NCBI RefSeq assembly: GCF_039545795.1
Contig: NZ_CP154260.1
Location: forward strand, 4,345,001 to 4,409,000
Length of the DNA: 64,000 nucleotides
Origin: Chitinophaga niabensis
GTDB lineage: Bacteria; Bacteroidota; Bacteroidia; Chitinophagales; Chitinophagaceae
Direction of reading: 5' to 3'
The notes below the pieces were generated by a model. It did no database searches and was not told the DNA's origin. It saw only the letters and a list, made by a program, of their open reading frames with translations. A program made the position numbers and the translations under genes. Shown here piece by piece: positions 6,933 to 17,300 of the stretch (position 1 is its first letter; each line of letters starts with the position of its first letter).

Positions 6933-8615
6933 ATGGACAACTATATCATTGCAGATAACTTCTCCCTGCTCGCAAAACTGATGGATATTCATGGCGATAA
7001 CTCCTTTAAAGCCAAATCTTTCGCAAATGCAGCTTTCCAGATAGAAAAATTAACTGTTCCCCTCGCGGAAACACCACACGATGCTATTTTCAAGATCAAA
7101 GGGATTGGTGAGTCCACGGGCAAAAGTGTGATAGAAATGCTCCAGACCGGCAGATTTGGGGTATTGGAAGATTATATTCAGAAAACGCCTGCGGGCATCC
7201 TGGAAATGATGAAGATCAAAGGTCTCGGCCCAAAAAAGATCGCTACCATCTGGAAAGAACTGGAAATAGAAAGCCTGGGGGAATTACTCTATGCCTGCAA
7301 TGAAAACCGCCTGCTCCTGTTCAAGGGGTTCGGACAAAAAACGCAGGACAGCATCAAACAAAGTATTGAATTCTTTTTGTCTAACCGTGAACGTTATCTC
7401 TTTGCAGAAGCAGAGGCATTCGCCGGAGAAATGGAAGGCATGCTGCAGCAGCTCTTCTCTCCTGCAAAAGCGTCTGTTTCAGGTAATTTCCGCCGCCAGC
7501 AACCCATTATCGATGAATTGGAGTTCGTAATAGCGGTGCCCATAGACCAGGTGGCAGAAAAGCTTAAAACAGTGGAAGGATTCACGCGGCTGGACAATAC
7601 GGATGACGCGGTTATCATGCAATATAAAGAACACATCAAGCTAAAAATATACGGGGTACAACCGGAACATTTTGCCACCAAACTTTTTGTTACCACAGGT
7701 TCGGAAGCCTTCCTGGATCAGTTTTTTGCGCATGCCGGCCAGGCTTCAGGTGGAAACGAAGCTACAGAGGAAGCCATCTTTGAAAAAGCCGGGCTTCCCT
7801 ATATACCACCCTGCCTGCGTGAAGGAAAAGGAGAAGTAGCACTGGCAGCCGCTAACGCCTTACCGAAACTCATTGAAACCACTGATATTAAAGGTATTAT
7901 TCACTCCCATAGCCAATGGAGTGATGGTCTGCAAAGCCTGGAGGAAATGGCCAAAGCAGCCAAAGAGCAGGGATTTGAATACCTGGTGATCAGTGATCAC
8001 TCCCGCTCTGCTTTTTATGCAAACGGCCTGCATCCCGAAAGGATCGTTGCCCAGCATCAACAGATAGAAGAATTAAACCGCCAGCTGGCTCCCTTTAAGA
8101 TATTTAAAAGCATAGAAGCAGATATCCTCAATGATGGCAGCCTGGATTATCCGGATGAGATCCTCGCCAGTTTTGACCTGGTGATCGCTTCTGTGCATTC
8201 GAATCTTAAAATGACGGAAGAAAAAGCGATGGCACGTGTGTTGAAAGCGATCTCGAATCCTTACACTACCATCCTGGGGCATATGACGGGCAGGCTCTTG
8301 CTGAGCAGAAATGGTTATCCACTTAATCATGAAGAGATTATCGATGCCTGCGTGGCTAATCATGTGGTGATAGAATTAAATGCACACCCCCGCCGGCTGG
8401 ATATAGATTGGGAATGGATCCCTTCTGCTATTAAAAAAGGCGCGCTGCTTTCTATAGATCCTGATGCCCATACCATTAGCGGATATCATGATATTAGATA
8501 TGGCACACTGGCTGCTCAAAAAGGGGGTTTGACCAAAGAAAAGAACCTTAGCAGTTTAACACGGGATGAGCTGGAATCTTTCTTAATACAACGTAAACAA
8601 CAAAAAGGGATCTGA
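6933..8615 (+). CDS. PolX-like protein: HhH and PHP domains, degenerate polymerase site
   Basis: A 560-residue homologue of bacterial family X DNA polymerase/3'-5' exonuclease (PolX). Domains in order: 8-kDa and helix-hairpin-helix region (about 1-145, e.g. IKGIGESTGKS, IKGLGPKKIATI), nucleotidyltransferase palm (about 175-300), PHP phosphoesterase (about 320-555). PHP metal ligands are present: H324 and H326 (IIHSHSQWSDG), VISDHS, SIEADIL, SVHSN, LGHMTGR and DPDAH. The palm site is not normal: where the family has GDID, this protein has D194-E195-L196-E197, and the third catalytic Asp is replaced by K236 (IKLKIYG). I infer that PHP nuclease activity remains but nucleotide addition is probably lost. 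It overlaps the next gene by one base, so the two are translationally coupled. Confidence 0.85.
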   Translation: MDNYIIADNFSLLAKLMDIHGDNSFKAKSFANAAFQIEKLTVPLAETPHDAIFKIKGIGESTGKSVIEMLQTGRFGVLEDYIQKTPAGILEMMKIKGLGPKKIATIWKELEIESLGELLYACNENRLLLFKGFGQKTQDSIKQSIEFFLSNRERYLFAEAEAFAGEMEGMLQQLFSPAKASVSGNFRRQQPIIDELEFVIAVPIDQVAEKLKTVEGFTRLDNTDDAVIMQYKEHIKLKIYGVQPEHFATKLFVTTGSEAFLDQFFAHAGQASGGNEATEEAIFEKAGLPYIPPCLREGKGEVALAAANALPKLIETTDIKGIIHSHSQWSDGLQSLEEMAKAAKEQGFEYLVISDHSRSAFYANGLHPERIVAQHQQIEELNRQLAPFKIFKSIEADILNDGSLDYPDEILASFDLVIASVHSNLKMTEEKAMARVLKAISNPYTTILGHMTGRLLLSRNGYPLNHEEIIDACVANHVVIELNAHPRRLDIDWEWIPSAIKKGALLSIDPDAHTISGYHDIRYGTLAAQKGGLTKEKNLSSLTRDELESFLIQRKQQKGI

Positions 8616-9304
8616 TGATCTTACACATTCTGGCCATCGCGGTAGCACCTGGTGTTGCTATTTCCCTGCTTATCTATTTCCTGGATAATCGTGACCGTGA
8701 GCCGGCGCGGTTATTGATCCGTGCTTTCCTTTTAGGCGTACTGAGTGTAGCTTTTCCCCTGGCGGTCCAGATCTTTGCTGCTTCCCGTGGCTGGACTGCT
8801 TCTATGCCAGGATTGCTCAATACAGCCATCTATGCATTTGGTGTTGTAGGGCTGAGTGAAGAACTGGGTAAATTCCTTGTATTACGTTTCTACGCTTATC
8901 CCAAGGCTGAATTTGATGAACCTTTTGACGGAATTGTTTATTCCGTGATGATAGGGATGGGATTTGCCACGGCAGAGAATATCACCTATGTAGCGCAATA
9001 TGGCATAGGAACCGGCCTGGTGCGCATGTTCACTTCTGTACCTGCACATGCAGCTTTTGCGGTGTTAATGGGATACTATACGGGCCTGGCTAAATTCATT
9101 CCGCAACACCGCGGCACCTTGTTAATAACAGGGCTTTTCTGGGCTGTATTGTTTCATGGCGCCTATGATTTCTTTCTTTTTATAGGGGACAGTGTTTACC
9201 TGATGCTGGCTTCCCTCCTCTGCTTCTATATTGCAGTACGCCTGTCTATCCGGGCTATAAAACACCAAAGGGAAATATCACGGCGCTGGAATAAGGAACC
9301 TTAG
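8615..9304 (+). CDS. prsW: PrsW family intramembrane glutamic protease
   Basis: The 229-residue multi-pass membrane protein carries the PrsW/CPBP-type motifs: E82-E83 in LSEELGKF, E121 in TAENITYV, H145 in VPAHAAF and H181 in LFHGAYDF, all in or beside membrane helices, with six to eight hydrophobic segments overall. In Bacillus subtilis PrsW makes the site-1 cut in the anti-sigma factor RsiW; the target here is unknown. ATG overlaps the TGA of the PolX-like gene (TGATG arrangement), suggesting co-expression. It converges with a small minus-strand gene, overlapping its stop by four bases. Confidence 0.85.
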   Translation: MILHILAIAVAPGVAISLLIYFLDNRDREPARLLIRAFLLGVLSVAFPLAVQIFAASRGWTASMPGLLNTAIYAFGVVGLSEELGKFLVLRFYAYPKAEFDEPFDGIVYSVMIGMGFATAENITYVAQYGIGTGLVRMFTSVPAHAAFAVLMGYYTGLAKFIPQHRGTLLITGLFWAVLFHGAYDFFLFIGDSVYLMLASLLCFYIAVRLSIRAIKHQREISRRWNKEP

Positions 9305-9513
9305 TTCTCTTCTGTTACATAACTTCTCGTTAACCAGAGGTAGAGGCCGTATCCCGCAAAAGGGAGGAAAAATACGAGGATCAGCCATTTCAGGTGGTAA
9401 GGACGTGGATTGTCGGACTGCTTAAAGGTATGCTGCACACAAAACCTCACTACCAGCCAGAGATGCAGCATGGCAAATAAGGTAATAAAAGCCTCTTTCA
9501 TTAGTAAATCCAT
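9301..9513 (-). CDS. small two-helix membrane protein (PLDc_N-like)
   Basis: 70 residues with two hydrophobic helices (about 7-25 and 42-60), the second being WLILVFFLPFAGYGLYLWL followed by a polar tail. The pattern resembles the PLDc_N domain found alone in many small Bacteroidota proteins, but the identification is weak. It converges on prsW with a 4-bp overlap of the two stops. A start four codons later (MKEAF) is equally possible. Confidence 0.55.
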   Translation of the reverse strand: MDLLMKEAFITLFAMLHLWLVVRFCVQHTFKQSDNPRPYHLKWLILVFFLPFAGYGLYLWLTRSYVTEEN

Positions 9514-9587
9514 CCAATAATGCTTTACTGAAATTTACGAATTTTCCGTATAAGTAGGTAATTGTCCTCTTTTTTATAAGCAAAAAA

Positions 9588-9612
9588 AGAGCCCGACTTG
9601 ACAATCAGGCCC
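9588..9612 (-). terminator. hairpin repeat R1
   Basis: First of three diverged copies (with 9836-9862 and 9951-9977). Minus strand reads GGGCCTGA...TCGGGCTC followed by seven T, a terminator-like hairpin with an eight-base stem including G-U. Confidence 0.5.
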
Positions 9613-9670
9613 ATCCTCCAAATTAACTAGTAATGCAAAGTGGATAAAAGAGTTATATATCAGGGAGATA

Positions 9671-9739
9671 ATGATTAATTATTCGCACAAAGGCCAGCAT
9701 TCACGCTTTAAATCTACAAAAAAATATTTACTCTGTTAG
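9671..9739 (+). CDS. possible 22-residue ORF, uncertain
   Basis: ATG preceded by GGGAG and followed by 22 codons giving MINYSHKGQHSRFKSTKKYL plus LC. It is listed only because a second short frame at 10124-10159 has a similar end (KKQTFLC, stop TAG, then GGATA), which hints at relics of a repeated small gene. Coding is not demonstrated. Confidence 0.15.
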   Translation: MINYSHKGQHSRFKSTKKYLLC

Positions 9740-9770
9740 GAATACTACTATTTTTTACAGCTGTAAACGA

Positions 9771-9799
9771 AAAAGCCCGGGATCTACCCGGGCTTTTAA
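9771..9799. terminator. bidirectional terminator-like hairpin
   Basis: AAAAGCCCGGG-atcta-CCCGGGCTTTT, a perfect 11-bp stem with A run before and T run after. No recognised gene ends here, so it implies a short transcript in 9620-9770 or on the other strand. Confidence 0.65.
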
Positions 9800-9835
9800 T
9801 ATATGTAACGTCATTATATTCATTCCTTTTATAGA

Positions 9836-9862
9836 AAGAGCCCGATTCGACCATCAGGCTCG
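9836..9862 (-). terminator. hairpin repeat R2
   Basis: GAGCCCGA-ttcgacca-TCAGGCTC, second copy of the R1-R3 family, followed on the plus side by GTTTTTATCCAATTTAGCTT, a tail shared with R3. Confidence 0.5.
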
Positions 9863-9952
9863 TTTTTATCCAATTTAGCTTTAGACAAAAATCCCTTATT
9901 CCCTAAATTTCTTGTGCGCTAAATGGAGTTTGAGACCTACTAAAAAAAAGAA

Positions 9953-10108
9953 GAGCCCGACACGAACATCAGGCTCGGTTTTTTCTCCAATTTAGCTTAA
10001 GACAAAAAGTTTGTGTAAACCCCTCAGTTTACTGAATATCTTACAGTGGTGTATTCTCAATTTGTTTAGAAAGAACTTATTGATTGGCAAGGTTGCTTCT
10101 CAAATTCG
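9953..10108 (-). ncRNA. candidate small RNA (promoter to hairpin R3)
   Basis: A full Bacteroidota promoter lies on the minus strand at 10115-10145 and the R3 hairpin with a T-rich tail lies at 9951-9977. The roughly 150 nt between them has no ATG-initiated frame of useful length on that strand. A transcript starting near 10108 and ending at R3 is therefore a candidate small RNA. It lies downstream of, and separated by a terminator (10369-10403) from, the PorP/SprF gene. No family was recognised. Confidence 0.35.
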
Positions 10109-10114
10109 TTTAAT

Positions 10115-10145
10115 CAAATCTATATGAAAAAAATGAAGAAACAAA
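10115..10145 (-). promoter_or_regulatory. minus-strand promoter of candidate sRNA
   Basis: On the plus strand CAAATCTA (10115-10122), 19 bp, CAAA (10142-10145); the complement reads TTTG-N19-TAGATTTG, matching the Bacteroidota consensus exactly. No gene starts downstream on this strand before the R3 hairpin. Confidence 0.55.
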
Positions 10146-10368
10146 CATTTCTATGTTAGGATAACTAACTATTAACTAAAACACATGGCTGTTAGTCTGA
10201 AATCTTTTGCCATTAGTGCTTACAAGCAGCCCGGTTAATCGCTATCCCATTTCTTTCAAAGATCACGCATCAAATTCATGTTCACCGCATCTCTAAACTT
10301 AACACATATACGGTACAAATGTTCAATCTTTTTTGAAGTATGTACTTGAAGGGGATATATACGTACAA

Positions 10369-10403
10369 AATAAACATCCGGATCTATAAATCCGGATATT
10401 TAT
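10369..10403 (-). terminator. terminator after PorP/SprF gene
   Basis: AAATAAACATCCGGAT-ctataa-ATCCGGATATTTATTT, a long near-perfect hairpin with AT-rich flanks about 28 bp past the stop of the PorP/SprF gene on the minus strand. Confidence 0.75.
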
Positions 10404-10430
10404 TTATACAATATGTTTTTTATTGATAAT

Positions 10431-11348
10431 CTAAAAGAAGCGTGGAGTCAGGGTCTTCCCTTTCTTAAAAGAAAAGCGGTAATTCAGCATCAGATCGTGT
10501 GAGCCGGACTGCATTCCTTTGAGGTGCGTGGCAGATGCAAAATCATAGGAATACCCCAGCATGAAATTTTTCAGTACCTGTATCTGCACCATTGCACTGG
10601 CCGTTTTTTCTGTACGCCAGGTTGCGCCTGCCCAAACAATATCCTTAATGAGGAATGCTGCACTCACATCCAGTTGCAACCCTGCTCCCGTAACCTGCCT
10701 TAATAAAAGTCCGGGCCTGAATTTGATATCCTTGCTTACATCTTTTATAATACCTGCCTGCAAATACAGATGTCTTTTGAACTCTACTTTATTAGCAGGA
10801 CTTCCCAGGTTAAAACTTTTAAAGACCGGGGCGCCTATTCCAACAAAGAACTTCTCTGAGAATAATATCATACCAAACCCTACATCAGACTTCCAGTATT
10901 TCTGGTTAGTGGCAAACACAGGATCGTCTGTTCCCAGGTGTGTGTTGTCGTCAGAAAACTGCTCCATTCCTCCATTTAATCCCAGTGACAGGAATAACTT
11001 CTCATTCATTTTCACTTTCTGGGAAATGTTGAAACGAAAACCCGTTTGGGAATAGATGGTGATCTGATCTTTCATGGCCATAAAACCAATACTTGTACCG
11101 GTAGCATTAACAGGCGTGTAAAAGGAAAATGCAGCTGTTTTGGGGGCACCTTCCATTCCTACCCATTGATTACGGGCAACAACGGTTGCGCTGCTGAATT
11201 CGTCCATAGACGGATAGGCGGGGTTTACGACCATACCATTGAAAAGGTATTGGGCAAATACGGGTTGCTGCTGTGCAACTGCCTGTTGGGCACAAGCGCA
11301 GGTGCAGAACATCCCGACTACGAACAGCTTTCTGAGGCTCTTTTTCAT
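10431..11348 (-). CDS. PorP/SprF family type IX secretion outer-membrane protein
   Basis: 305 residues: signal peptide (MKKSLRKLFVVGMFCTCACAQQAVA) then a beta-barrel-like sequence with the family start PVFAQYLFNGMVVNPAYPSM and VVARNQWVGMEGAPKTAAFS, typical of PorP/SprF. These outer-membrane proteins pair with large T9SS substrates carrying a type B C-terminal domain and are thought to anchor them at the cell surface. The gene begins 10 bp after the stop of exactly such a substrate (11359-21918), so the two form one operon and the partner is almost certainly that adhesin. It ends before the terminator at 10369-10403. Confidence 0.92.
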   Translation of the reverse strand: MKKSLRKLFVVGMFCTCACAQQAVAQQQPVFAQYLFNGMVVNPAYPSMDEFSSATVVARNQWVGMEGAPKTAAFSFYTPVNATGTSIGFMAMKDQITIYSQTGFRFNISQKVKMNEKLFLSLGLNGGMEQFSDDNTHLGTDDPVFATNQKYWKSDVGFGMILFSEKFFVGIGAPVFKSFNLGSPANKVEFKRHLYLQAGIIKDVSKDIKFRPGLLLRQVTGAGLQLDVSAAFLIKDIVWAGATWRTEKTASAMVQIQVLKNFMLGYSYDFASATHLKGMQSGSHDLMLNYRFSFKKGKTLTPRFF

Positions 11349-11358
11349 AGTGATAGGT

Positions 11359-14300
11359 TTATCGTTTCAATACTATATATCCTGTGTGGCGTGTCATATT
11401 TCCACTGCTGTCCCACACATGCAGAACATAGAAATAAGAGCCATCCGGCAGATTACTTCCGGAACCACCACCAGTATTAGCGCGACCGCTGAAATTGTTT
11501 GACTGGTTATTGTAATTACTTGTTTTAAAGATTGTTCCTCCCCAACGGTTCACGATCACGATCTCATTCTGTACATATTTCTCCAGGTTCTCAATGAAGA
11601 GCACATCATTCTTACCATCACCATTCGGCGACAAACCTTTATTCACTTTGATCTCCATTTCAATCGGCTGATCATCATTCTGTATAATACCTACGGCTAC
11701 GAGCGGATTTACCACCGATGGTGCATTTTCTGAAGATGCTACTGTAGCTGTAAGCAAGCGTATGGCGAAGAGCTGATCTATTTCTGAATCCACATCCCCG
11801 ATCACCGGCACTACAATCTCAGCCTCCAGTTGCATAGGTGCAATTGCCAGACTGGTAATGTGCGACTGGAAGTCCTCTCCTGCCCTGGCCCTCATAGGAT
11901 CTTTATCTGCTCCTGCTCCTTCAAACGCATCTGCAAACTGGTAGTTCAGATTGATCACACGGCTGCTCATACGGTTCAGTTTAACGGTGAAGCCTAATGG
12001 CGTGATCGCGGCATTTCCTTCTTTCACCCTGGCTGTATCCACTTTGAATGAGATCTCCAATGGATCGTTGTCTGTTACTATTGTGGCAGCTGTTGCCTTT
12101 GTACCTATTCCATATGGCTGCCCTGCACCGGCAAATGGCTGAATGGTCAGGTTCACAAAACCATTGTCATCATTGATATCATTATCATCCGGTACTACAT
12201 TTAAGGTGGCTTCCTGCTGGTTAGCCGGTATTGTAATGGTAAACGTTGCGCTGGTAGTTACCGTCCTGAAGGCATCATGCTGCAGGCTGATGATTACCGG
12301 CATATCTACCGGAGTGATTTGTGAAGCGCGTACTTTTACCGGGATGGCAGTACCTTCTGTAACACTGGCCGGTGCAGATACTTCTACCGTCATCATATCA
12401 TTATCAGCCAGGTTCACTGTGGCCTGCTGTTGCGTTGCAAGCGGAAGTCCTGCACTGGCACCTGTTAACTGAATGATGATGGTTTCTGTTCCTTCCAGGT
12501 CTGTATCATCTTTTGGTACAATATGAATAATCGCATCATTGTCACCGGCAGGAATTGTTACCGTACCGGATAAAGCATTATAATCAACATCAGCGGCTGC
12601 TGTGCCCGATACCGTGTAAGTGACTGTTACAGGAACAGTAGCGGTAAATTGAGCATGTGCAAAACGCACCCTTACACTTCCATTGCCGGATGGTTCGGAA
12701 GCATCGCTTATTTTTTCGATTAAGATCTTACGTCCCTCTGCAATGTTTTCGTCATCCAGGATCAGCATGCCTGCTCCGCCGGTATTATCAACGTTTGCAG
12801 CAATGGTATTACCGAAATGAACAAAGCTGGCAGATTGAATTGTCAATTGCAGGGTTTCATCTCCCTCAATGATCTGATCATCTTTTACGACAACCGGAAC
12901 AGTGGCCCCGTTGTCTCCTGCTTTGATAATAGCCACACCGGAAAGTGGTTCGTAATCTTCATTAGATACCGCCGATCCTGTTACCGTATAATTCACGGTG
13001 ATATCAGCAGGCGCAGCAGTACTGCCAGGCAGTTTGATAGTGAACACGCCTGGTGTGGAAGGTTCTGATGCATCTGTTGTTTTAACGGCGGTGACTGTAA
13101 CAGCCGGAGCACCTGAGCCAGGGATGCTGACTGTATTGCTATGCAATACTGTAAAGCTGGCAGCAGTACCTGTCAGTCTTAACTGTTCATCCGGTTCATC
13201 TGTATTGTCCTCAATTGCTTCCAACACCACGGTTACCTCATTCACATCTTTTGGCAGGATCACGGTATTAGGTGTGAGTGTGAAATCGGCAGCATTAGCA
13301 GAGAAGCTGCTATAGGCACTCACAGTGATAGCTATATCTGTAGCAGAGGTGATACCGGTTGGTAATGCAAATATTACTTTGCTGGTATTGCCTTCGTGTA
13401 GGATAGTTGAATCTATTGTGATCCTGATCTGCCTGTTTGCCAGGGTAAGACCGGTAGCATCTGTGATATCAATGCCGGCACTTGCAAAGGTGAATCCTGC
13501 AGGAACAACTCCATCCACCTGTACTGTTTCTATTGGTTCAATAATACCATCTATCACTGCAGAGATATCAAAATTAGCGCTGGTATTATTATTCGCGGGA
13601 ATAGTAATGCTTGCCGGAATATTTGTATGATCTGTATCTGCAGCTGTAGAGGATGCACCTGCTTTAGCCAGTTGCACAGTTACAGGTGTACTGGATTCAA
13701 CATTTGGCGGAAGGCTGACATAGAAATGGCCTGTTGTGCCTTCTGCAATACTACTTCCATTTGGATGCAGTGATATGACTGTATTCAGCGGATCCCTGTG
13801 TGTAGAATCCTCGATCTGTATGGTTGTGCCGCTCACCCCATACCCTAAGGCAGAACCTTCAAGTACAAGGTTTTCTGTGCCTTCCAGGATGAGGTCCATC
13901 GGAGCAGAAACAGTGAAAGTTGTTTCATGCTGGCCTGTAACAATAGTTACAGATGCCGGTAAAGCACTGTGATCTGAGAGGCTTGCTGTGGAAGATCCTT
14001 TGGTGATGTTCACCTGGATATCACTGCCTGCAGTCAGTACACCGGGGAGACTGACTGTTATAGTGGCAACACCTTTTGCTTCAAGGACAGCGGCCGTGTT
14101 GCTGGTGAAAGTAATGGTACCACTATGGTTTTCATCCAGTACATCTAATGATACATCCTGGCTGAAGGTAAATCCTCCGGCAGCGGATGGGATCAGGTGC
14201 AGTTTCTCTACAGTTTCTATTACACCATCTGTATTTGCCTGGATGGTTAAAGTGGCATCGTTGCCGCCGGCAGGGATGATCACTTTGTCAGGGATGCCGC

Positions 14301-17300
14301 CATTGAGGTCGGCTGCGACTACAGCCGGGGTATTTATTCCCGGTGCCAGGTTAATTTCTATGGCTTCTGCAGTGGTGATACCTCCTGGCAGGCTGAAGAT
14401 GATCGTTGTGCTGTTACCTTCTGTTACGGTAGTGGCACCAGAGATCGTGATCAGCTTGCTGGCTGTTACATCTGTAATAGCTACGTTGGAAGATGTGGTT
14501 ACTGCTTCACCGAATATCGTAGCAGTGGCCTTGATCTCTAACGTTTCGTTTGGTTCTATAATTTGATCGGTATTCGCAGTAAGGGTGAAGGTGGCTTCAC
14601 TACCTCCTGCAGGGATGGTAACTGTTGCGGGCAGGGTGTATTCTGTGCCCAGCAAAGTAGCTACGGTTCCTGTACCGCTCGTTAAGCTGATAGTTTGTGC
14701 TGCTGAAGTAATAATGTTAGCGGGCAGACTTACTTTCACCTGGATACTGCCACCTTCTGCCACTGTGGAGGCATCAGGGGTCAGGGTCAGTTGTTTGTTG
14801 GCTGAGGTACCTGTAGCATCTGTGATATTCACCGTAGTACCAGTTACAGTAAAGCCGGTAGCTGTGCCATTCAGGATCAGGGATTCTGTGTTCTCCAGGA
14901 TCAGGTCTGTATTGGCGGTGATATCTACAAATCCATCGGCTGCACCAGCTGCAATAGTGATTGTTCCTAAAGCACCATGATCAGTAGCATCCGCAACAGA
15001 AGCGCCGTCTTTTGTGAGCGCAATGGTAATGTTTGTTGAAGAGATCAGGCTTCCTTGAATGGTGGCTGTGATCCTTACTGTGTTTCCTTCAGCTACGTTT
15101 GCAGCAGCGGTAGTGAGTACAATGGTAGCACCAGCTGCATCGTTATCTACAACATCCAGTTCTACATTTTTATTAAACGTGAAACCGCCTGTTGCACTCG
15201 GAATTAATTCCAGTTTCTCTAAGGCTTCAATAACACCATCTGTCTTAGCAGATAAGGTCAGATCAATGTGATCACCGTTGGCAGGGATGGTTACCTTAGT
15301 CGGGAATATACCATTGAAGTCTGCAGGCAAGGCTGTGGAAGTTCCGGCTACTGCCAGATCAATATCCAGTGCCCCGGCAGTGGTAGTACCTCCTGGCAGA
15401 CTGAAAGTGATGGTGACATTGCTGCCTTCTGTTACCGTAGTAACACTAGTGATCGTGATCAGCTTGCTGGCTGTAACATCTGTAATCGCTACATTGGAAG
15501 ATATGGTTACTGCTTCACCGAATATCGTAGCAGTGGCCCTGATCTCTAACGTTTCGTTGGGTTCTATAATTTGATCAGTATTCGCAGTAAGGGTGAAGGT
15601 GGCTTCACTACCTCCTGCAGGGATGGTAACTGTTGCGGGCAGGGTGTATTCTGTGCCCAGCAAAGTAGCTACGGTTCCTGTACCGCTCGTTAAGCTGATA
15701 GTTTGTGCTGCTGAAGTAATAATGTTAGCGGGTAGACTTACTTTCACCTGGATACTGCCACCTTCTGCCACTGTGGAGGCATCAGGGGTCAGGGTCAGTT
15801 GTTTGTTGGCTGAGGTACCTGTAGCATCTGTGATATTCACCGTAGTACCAGTTACAGTAAAGCCGGTAGCCGTGCCGTTCAGGATCAGGGATTCTGTGTT
15901 CTCCAGGATCAGGTCTGTATTGGCGGTGATATCTACAAATCCATCGGCTACACCAGCTGTGATAGTGATTGTTCCTAAAGCACCATGGTCAGCAGCATCC
16001 GCAACAGATGCACCATCTTTAGACAACACTACAGTGATGGAAGTGGCAGAGGTGAGTGATCCTTGTATAGTAGCAGTGATACGAACTGAACTACCTTCCG
16101 CCACGTTTGTAGCAGCGGCGCTGAGTACAATGGTGGCTCCTGTGGCATCATTATCCACAACATCCAGTTCTACATTCTTATTAAACGTGAAGCCGCCTGT
16201 TGCACCCGGGATTAATTCCAGTTTCTCTAAAGCTTCAATAATACCATCTGTCTTAGCCGATAAGGTTAGATCAATGTGATCACCGTTGGCAGGGATGGTT
16301 ACCTTAGTTGGGAATACACCATTAAAGTCTGCAGGCAAAGCAGAGGAAGTTCCGGCTACTGCCAGATCAATATCCAGTGCCTCAGCAGTGGTGATACCTC
16401 CGGGCAGGCTGAATGTAATAGTGGCATTACCGCCTTCTGTTACCGTAGCAGCACCAGAGATTGTGATCAGCTTGCTGGCTGTTACATCTGTGATCGATAC
16501 AGTGGTCTTAGCCGTAATGGATGTACCGTATACCATTGCAGTCGCTTCCAGCTGCAATTGCTCTGTTGGTTCAATGCTATTATCAGTAAGTGCATCCAGG
16601 TTAAATGTAACCTCATTTCCGCCAGCCGGTATTACTACCGATCCGGTAAAGTCATTATATTCTGAAGTCTGGAGGGAAGCACTCGATAAAGCACCTCTGC
16701 TTAAAGTAATAGTCAGCGCATCCTGTGTTCTATGCGGAGAAGGAAGACTGATCTTCACAACCGTTGAACTACCTTCTGGAACAGATGCGGCAACAGGTGT
16801 AATGGTGAATATCTTATTATTACTATTCTGGCCATTCAGGTCTGCAATATTCACAGTAACAGGGATAACCGTAAAGCCCGAAGCCATACCTGCTATATCC
16901 AGGTTTTCAGAAGGCTCCAGCAGATCATCTGTATTAGCTGTTAAGGTGAATGTTCCCGCACTTTGGGTTGCAGGAATAGTGATCGTAGTTAATGCATTGT
17001 GTTCATCATTAGCCACTGCAGAAGTACCTGCTTTTGATAATGTGATAACAATATCACTTCCTGCAATCAGCCCACCTTGCAAAGTGGCTGTTATTGTTGC
17101 TGTACCGCCTTCCAGCAAATTAGCAGAAGAAGTGGTCAGCAATATAGATGCACCGGAAAGATCATTATCTACAACATCCAGTTCTACATTTTTACTAAAT
17201 GTGAAGCCACCTGTTGCACTCGGGATTAATTCCAGTTTCTCTAAGGCTTCAATAACACCATCTGTCTTAGCAGATAAGGTTAGATCAATGTGATCACCGT

